This document shows, piece by piece, positions 6,163-8,222 of a DNA stretch of 8,222 nt. A program made the translations under genes and the position numbers. Source of the stretch: Oscillospiraceae bacterium (GTDB lineage: Bacteria; Bacillota; Clostridia; Oscillospirales; Ruminococcaceae); the NCBI GenBank assembly GCA_029240015.1, contig JARBTU010000066.1, positions 1-8,222 on the forward strand. Direction: 5' to 3'. The notes under the pieces were generated by a model that saw only the letters and a list, made by a program, of their open reading frames with translations, did no database searches and was not told the DNA's origin. Position 1 is the stretch's first letter; each line of letters starts with the position of its first letter.

Positions 6163-8115
6163 ATGTCGATAGAAAAGATGTCACTTGTTAACATCGTGGG
6201 AAGTTTATCCGAGCTTGACGATACACTCATTCGGTGTTGTGAAAGCGGCTATCTCCATCAAGAGTCCTCTATTGACTCAATCGATGGTTCAAGCGGTTTT
6301 ATCGTCTTAAACGATTCAAATCCATTTTCCGGCACGCTAAGAAAACTTACCGATATCTCGATGGAAGTGTCGATTGATTTAAAGTTCAGTGACTTTTCTT
6401 CACTTGATATGGACTTCCCCCACATTCAAAAATTTGTGGAAGAAGTAGGGAATGAGTTATCCGATATTAACATCAAACGAAATACTCTGAAGGAAGAGAT
6501 TTCACAGCTCAAGCTTTCCGCTATACAAATCCAGCATCTTGCAAATTTAAACGCCAGTTTTGATGATATATTATCTTTAAAACATACTAAAGTCCAATTT
6601 GGACGGCTTCCTGTTACCAGTTACCGAAAGTTTGAATACTATTACGGAAGCAAGCCGTTTATGTTCCTGCCACTTGACACGGACGAAGATTTTGAATGGG
6701 GACTCTATTTCTCCCCACCACAAAAAGCGCAGGAAATTGCAGATATTTTCGCTTCTTTATTATTTGAACCGATTCGTGTTCCGGACTTTGTTCACGGGAC
6801 GCCGTCCGAATCACTGCAATATATTGCCGACCTACTAGTTAAAAGGAATCAGGAACTGGTGGAACTGGAAGCCAGATTCAATGAAATCAAGTCTTCTCGA
6901 TTTGATGAAATCAACGTCATTTTTTCTAAGATTAAGTTTTCCTATGATATTTTTGAATTCAGAAAAAATGCTGCTATTTTAAATAACAAGTTCTATTTGG
7001 TAGGCTTTGTTCCTCATCAACATATTGATGAGTTCGAAAAGCTGTTCGACGATACACAAAGTGTTGTATGCGTTGATCACCCACCGGATTCGGATCCTCA
7101 AATCGCCCCTCCGGTCAAGCTAAAGAATAACCTGTTTTCACAACCGTTTGAAGGCTTTGTTGAAATGTATGGTCTTCCTTCTTATAAGGGATTTGATCCA
7201 ACATTTCTTGTTTCCGCGACATATACCCTTTTATTTGGAATCATGTTTGGGGATTTAGGACAAGGACTCGTGATTTCACTGGTGGGATTCCTAATTTGGA
7301 AGCTCAAAAACATACCTTTGGGACGGATACTTACCCGCGTCGGGTTTTCCAGTGCATTTTTCGGGACAGTGTATGGATCAGTCTTTGGGTTTGAACACGT
7401 GTTGGACCCATTCTATAAGGCAGTATTCGGACTTGACTCGAAGCCGATAGAAGTCTTCCACTCAGAAACGACCAATTTACTTCTTTTGGGCGCAGTTGGT
7501 TTTGGCGCAGTTCTTATTATTTTATCTATTACGATAAACGTTATACTGGGATTCAAAGCAAAAGACACGGAACGAGCGATTTTTGGAGTCAACGGTCTGG
7601 CCGGACTGGTCTTTTATGTTTCTGCTATTGCCGCCGCAGTGTGTATGATACTGCTGAACATTAATGTGTTAAATCCGGTTTTTATTGGCGTGTTTATCGT
7701 GCTCCCCCTATTAGTTATGTTTTTCAGGGAGCCTCTCACGAAACTTTCCAAGAGATCTAAAGACATCAAACCAAAAGAAGGTATCGGCGGATTTATCATC
7801 GAAAACTTCTTTGAGCTTTTTGAGTTTGTTCTAAGTTACTTGACCAATACCATGTCATTTTTAAGGGTTGGAGGGTTTGTATTAAGCCATGCAGGTATGA
7901 TGGCGGTAGTTATGACCCTTTCTGAGATGATTGGCGGTGTTGGAAGTCCGATTGTTGTTGTTATCGGAAACATATTCGTGCTGGGCATGGAAGGTTTAAT
8001 TGTTGGCATCCAGGTTTTAAGACTGGAATTCTATGAGATTTTCAGCAGGTTTTACGATGGTGATGGAAAGCCTTTTACCCCTGCGAAAGTATCATATGAA
8101 ATAAATAAAAAATAA
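6163..8115 (+). CDS. ntpI: V-type ATP synthase/ATPase subunit I (membrane stator, subunit a homologue)
   Basis: Seen: 650 residues with two halves. Residues 1 to about 340 form the soluble cytoplasmic arm with coiled-coil stretches near 88-127 and 213-248. Residues from about 345 hold a cluster of membrane helices, starting with the signature LLFGIMFGDLGQG (356-368). The essential stator arginine is R568 in SFLRVGGFVLSHAGM, and the second conserved arginine is R620 in GIQVLRLEFYE; these correspond to R735 and R799 of yeast Vph1. The C-terminal FYDGDGKPFTP is also typical. I chose ATG 6163 because AAAGGTGG ends 10 nt before it; a GTG at 6154 is too close. Known: subunit I holds the two ion half-channels facing the K ring and links to the peripheral stalks. 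Context: between C and K, as expected. Length and key residues are intact. Confidence 0.95.
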   Translation: MSIEKMSLVNIVGSLSELDDTLIRCCESGYLHQESSIDSIDGSSGFIVLNDSNPFSGTLRKLTDISMEVSIDLKFSDFSSLDMDFPHIQKFVEEVGNELSDINIKRNTLKEEISQLKLSAIQIQHLANLNASFDDILSLKHTKVQFGRLPVTSYRKFEYYYGSKPFMFLPLDTDEDFEWGLYFSPPQKAQEIADIFASLLFEPIRVPDFVHGTPSESLQYIADLLVKRNQELVELEARFNEIKSSRFDEINVIFSKIKFSYDIFEFRKNAAILNNKFYLVGFVPHQHIDEFEKLFDDTQSVVCVDHPPDSDPQIAPPVKLKNNLFSQPFEGFVEMYGLPSYKGFDPTFLVSATYTLLFGIMFGDLGQGLVISLVGFLIWKLKNIPLGRILTRVGFSSAFFGTVYGSVFGFEHVLDPFYKAVFGLDSKPIEVFHSETTNLLLLGAVGFGAVLIILSITINVILGFKAKDTERAIFGVNGLAGLVFYVSAIAAAVCMILLNINVLNPVFIGVFIVLPLLVMFFREPLTKLSKRSKDIKPKEGIGGFIIENFFELFEFVLSYLTNTMSFLRVGGFVLSHAGMMAVVMTLSEMIGGVGSPIVVVIGNIFVLGMEGLIVGIQVLRLEFYEIFSRFYDGDGKPFTPAKVSYEINKK

Positions 8116-8137
8116 TAAAATTTTGGAGGATTTTTTT

Positions 8138-8222
8138 ATGACTATTATGTACCTACTACCACTTCTTGTTGTTGCTTTATTGGCAATGCCTTTGGTTCCT
8201 ATCTACAGAGGAGTTACCACAC
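8138..8222 (+). CDS. ntpK: probable V-type ATPase subunit K, first 28 codons (runs off right edge)
   Basis: Seen: an ATG at 8138 with GGAGGA 7 nt before it, 22 bp after the subunit I stop. The visible part reads MTIMYLLPLLVVALLAMPLV then PIYRGVTT: one hydrophobic segment of about 20 residues followed by an arginine. Known: in clostridial ATPase operons the gene after subunit I encodes the proteolipid K that makes the rotor ring; some versions carry an extra N-terminal hydrophobic segment that may act as signal or extra helix. The glycine-rich helices and the ion-binding glutamate lie outside the window, so the call rests mainly on gene order and hydrophobicity. Another small membrane protein cannot be ruled out. 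Confidence 0.7.
   Translation, partial: MTIMYLLPLLVVALLAMPLVPIYRGVTT

Overview
The window looks like ordinary chromosomal sequence from a low-to-moderate GC Gram-positive bacterium of the class Clostridia. This rests on strong GGAGG-type ribosome binding sites before nearly every gene, short AT-rich spacers, an ACT/UPF0210 gene pair, a B. subtilis AlaR/AlaT-like pair, and a V-type (A/V) ATPase operon in the order small coiled-coil protein, C, I, K. A placement near Oscillospirales/Ruminococcaceae is only a guess. I see no transposase, phage gene, CRISPR array, tRNA or rRNA.

Left part (1-2631), all on the minus strand. Reading along that strand: a PHP-family phosphatase of the HisJ/HisK type (2631-1813), then a recognisable promoter, then an Lrp/AsnC-type regulator (1739-1260) overlapping by 4 bases (GTGA) a class I/II PLP-dependent aminotransferase (1263-97), then 30 bp and the first 22 codons of ispE (66-1, running off the left edge). 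Regulator, aminotransferase and ispE are probably co-transcribed, and the regulator/aminotransferase pair resembles AlaR/AlaT alanine biosynthesis.

Middle (2632-4479). A divergent intergenic region of 200 bp carries candidate extended -10 promoters on both strands and two inverted repeats, then the plus-strand pair ACT-domain protein (2832-3101) and UPF0210/PFL-like protein (3124-4479). These two widely conserved genes travel together but have no established biochemical role.

Right part (4480-8222). A 234 bp gap holds a good sigma-A-like promoter and a roughly 145 nt leader, followed by the start of a V-type ATPase operon: a 103-residue coiled-coil protein (probable peripheral-stalk subunit, G/H-like), subunit C (central-stalk socket), subunit I (membrane stator, homologue of eukaryotic subunit a) and the first 28 codons of what is probably subunit K (rotor ring). 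The remaining subunits (E, F, A, B, D) should lie to the right. Together they would form a rotary ion-translocating ATPase; whether it moves H+ or Na+ cannot be read here because the ion-binding part of K is cut off.

I found no convincing new biological system. The items most worth a second look are the uncharacterised ACT/UPF0210 pair with palindromes around its promoter, the unassigned first gene of the ATPase operon, and the coupling of an AlaR/AlaT-like pair to ispE.
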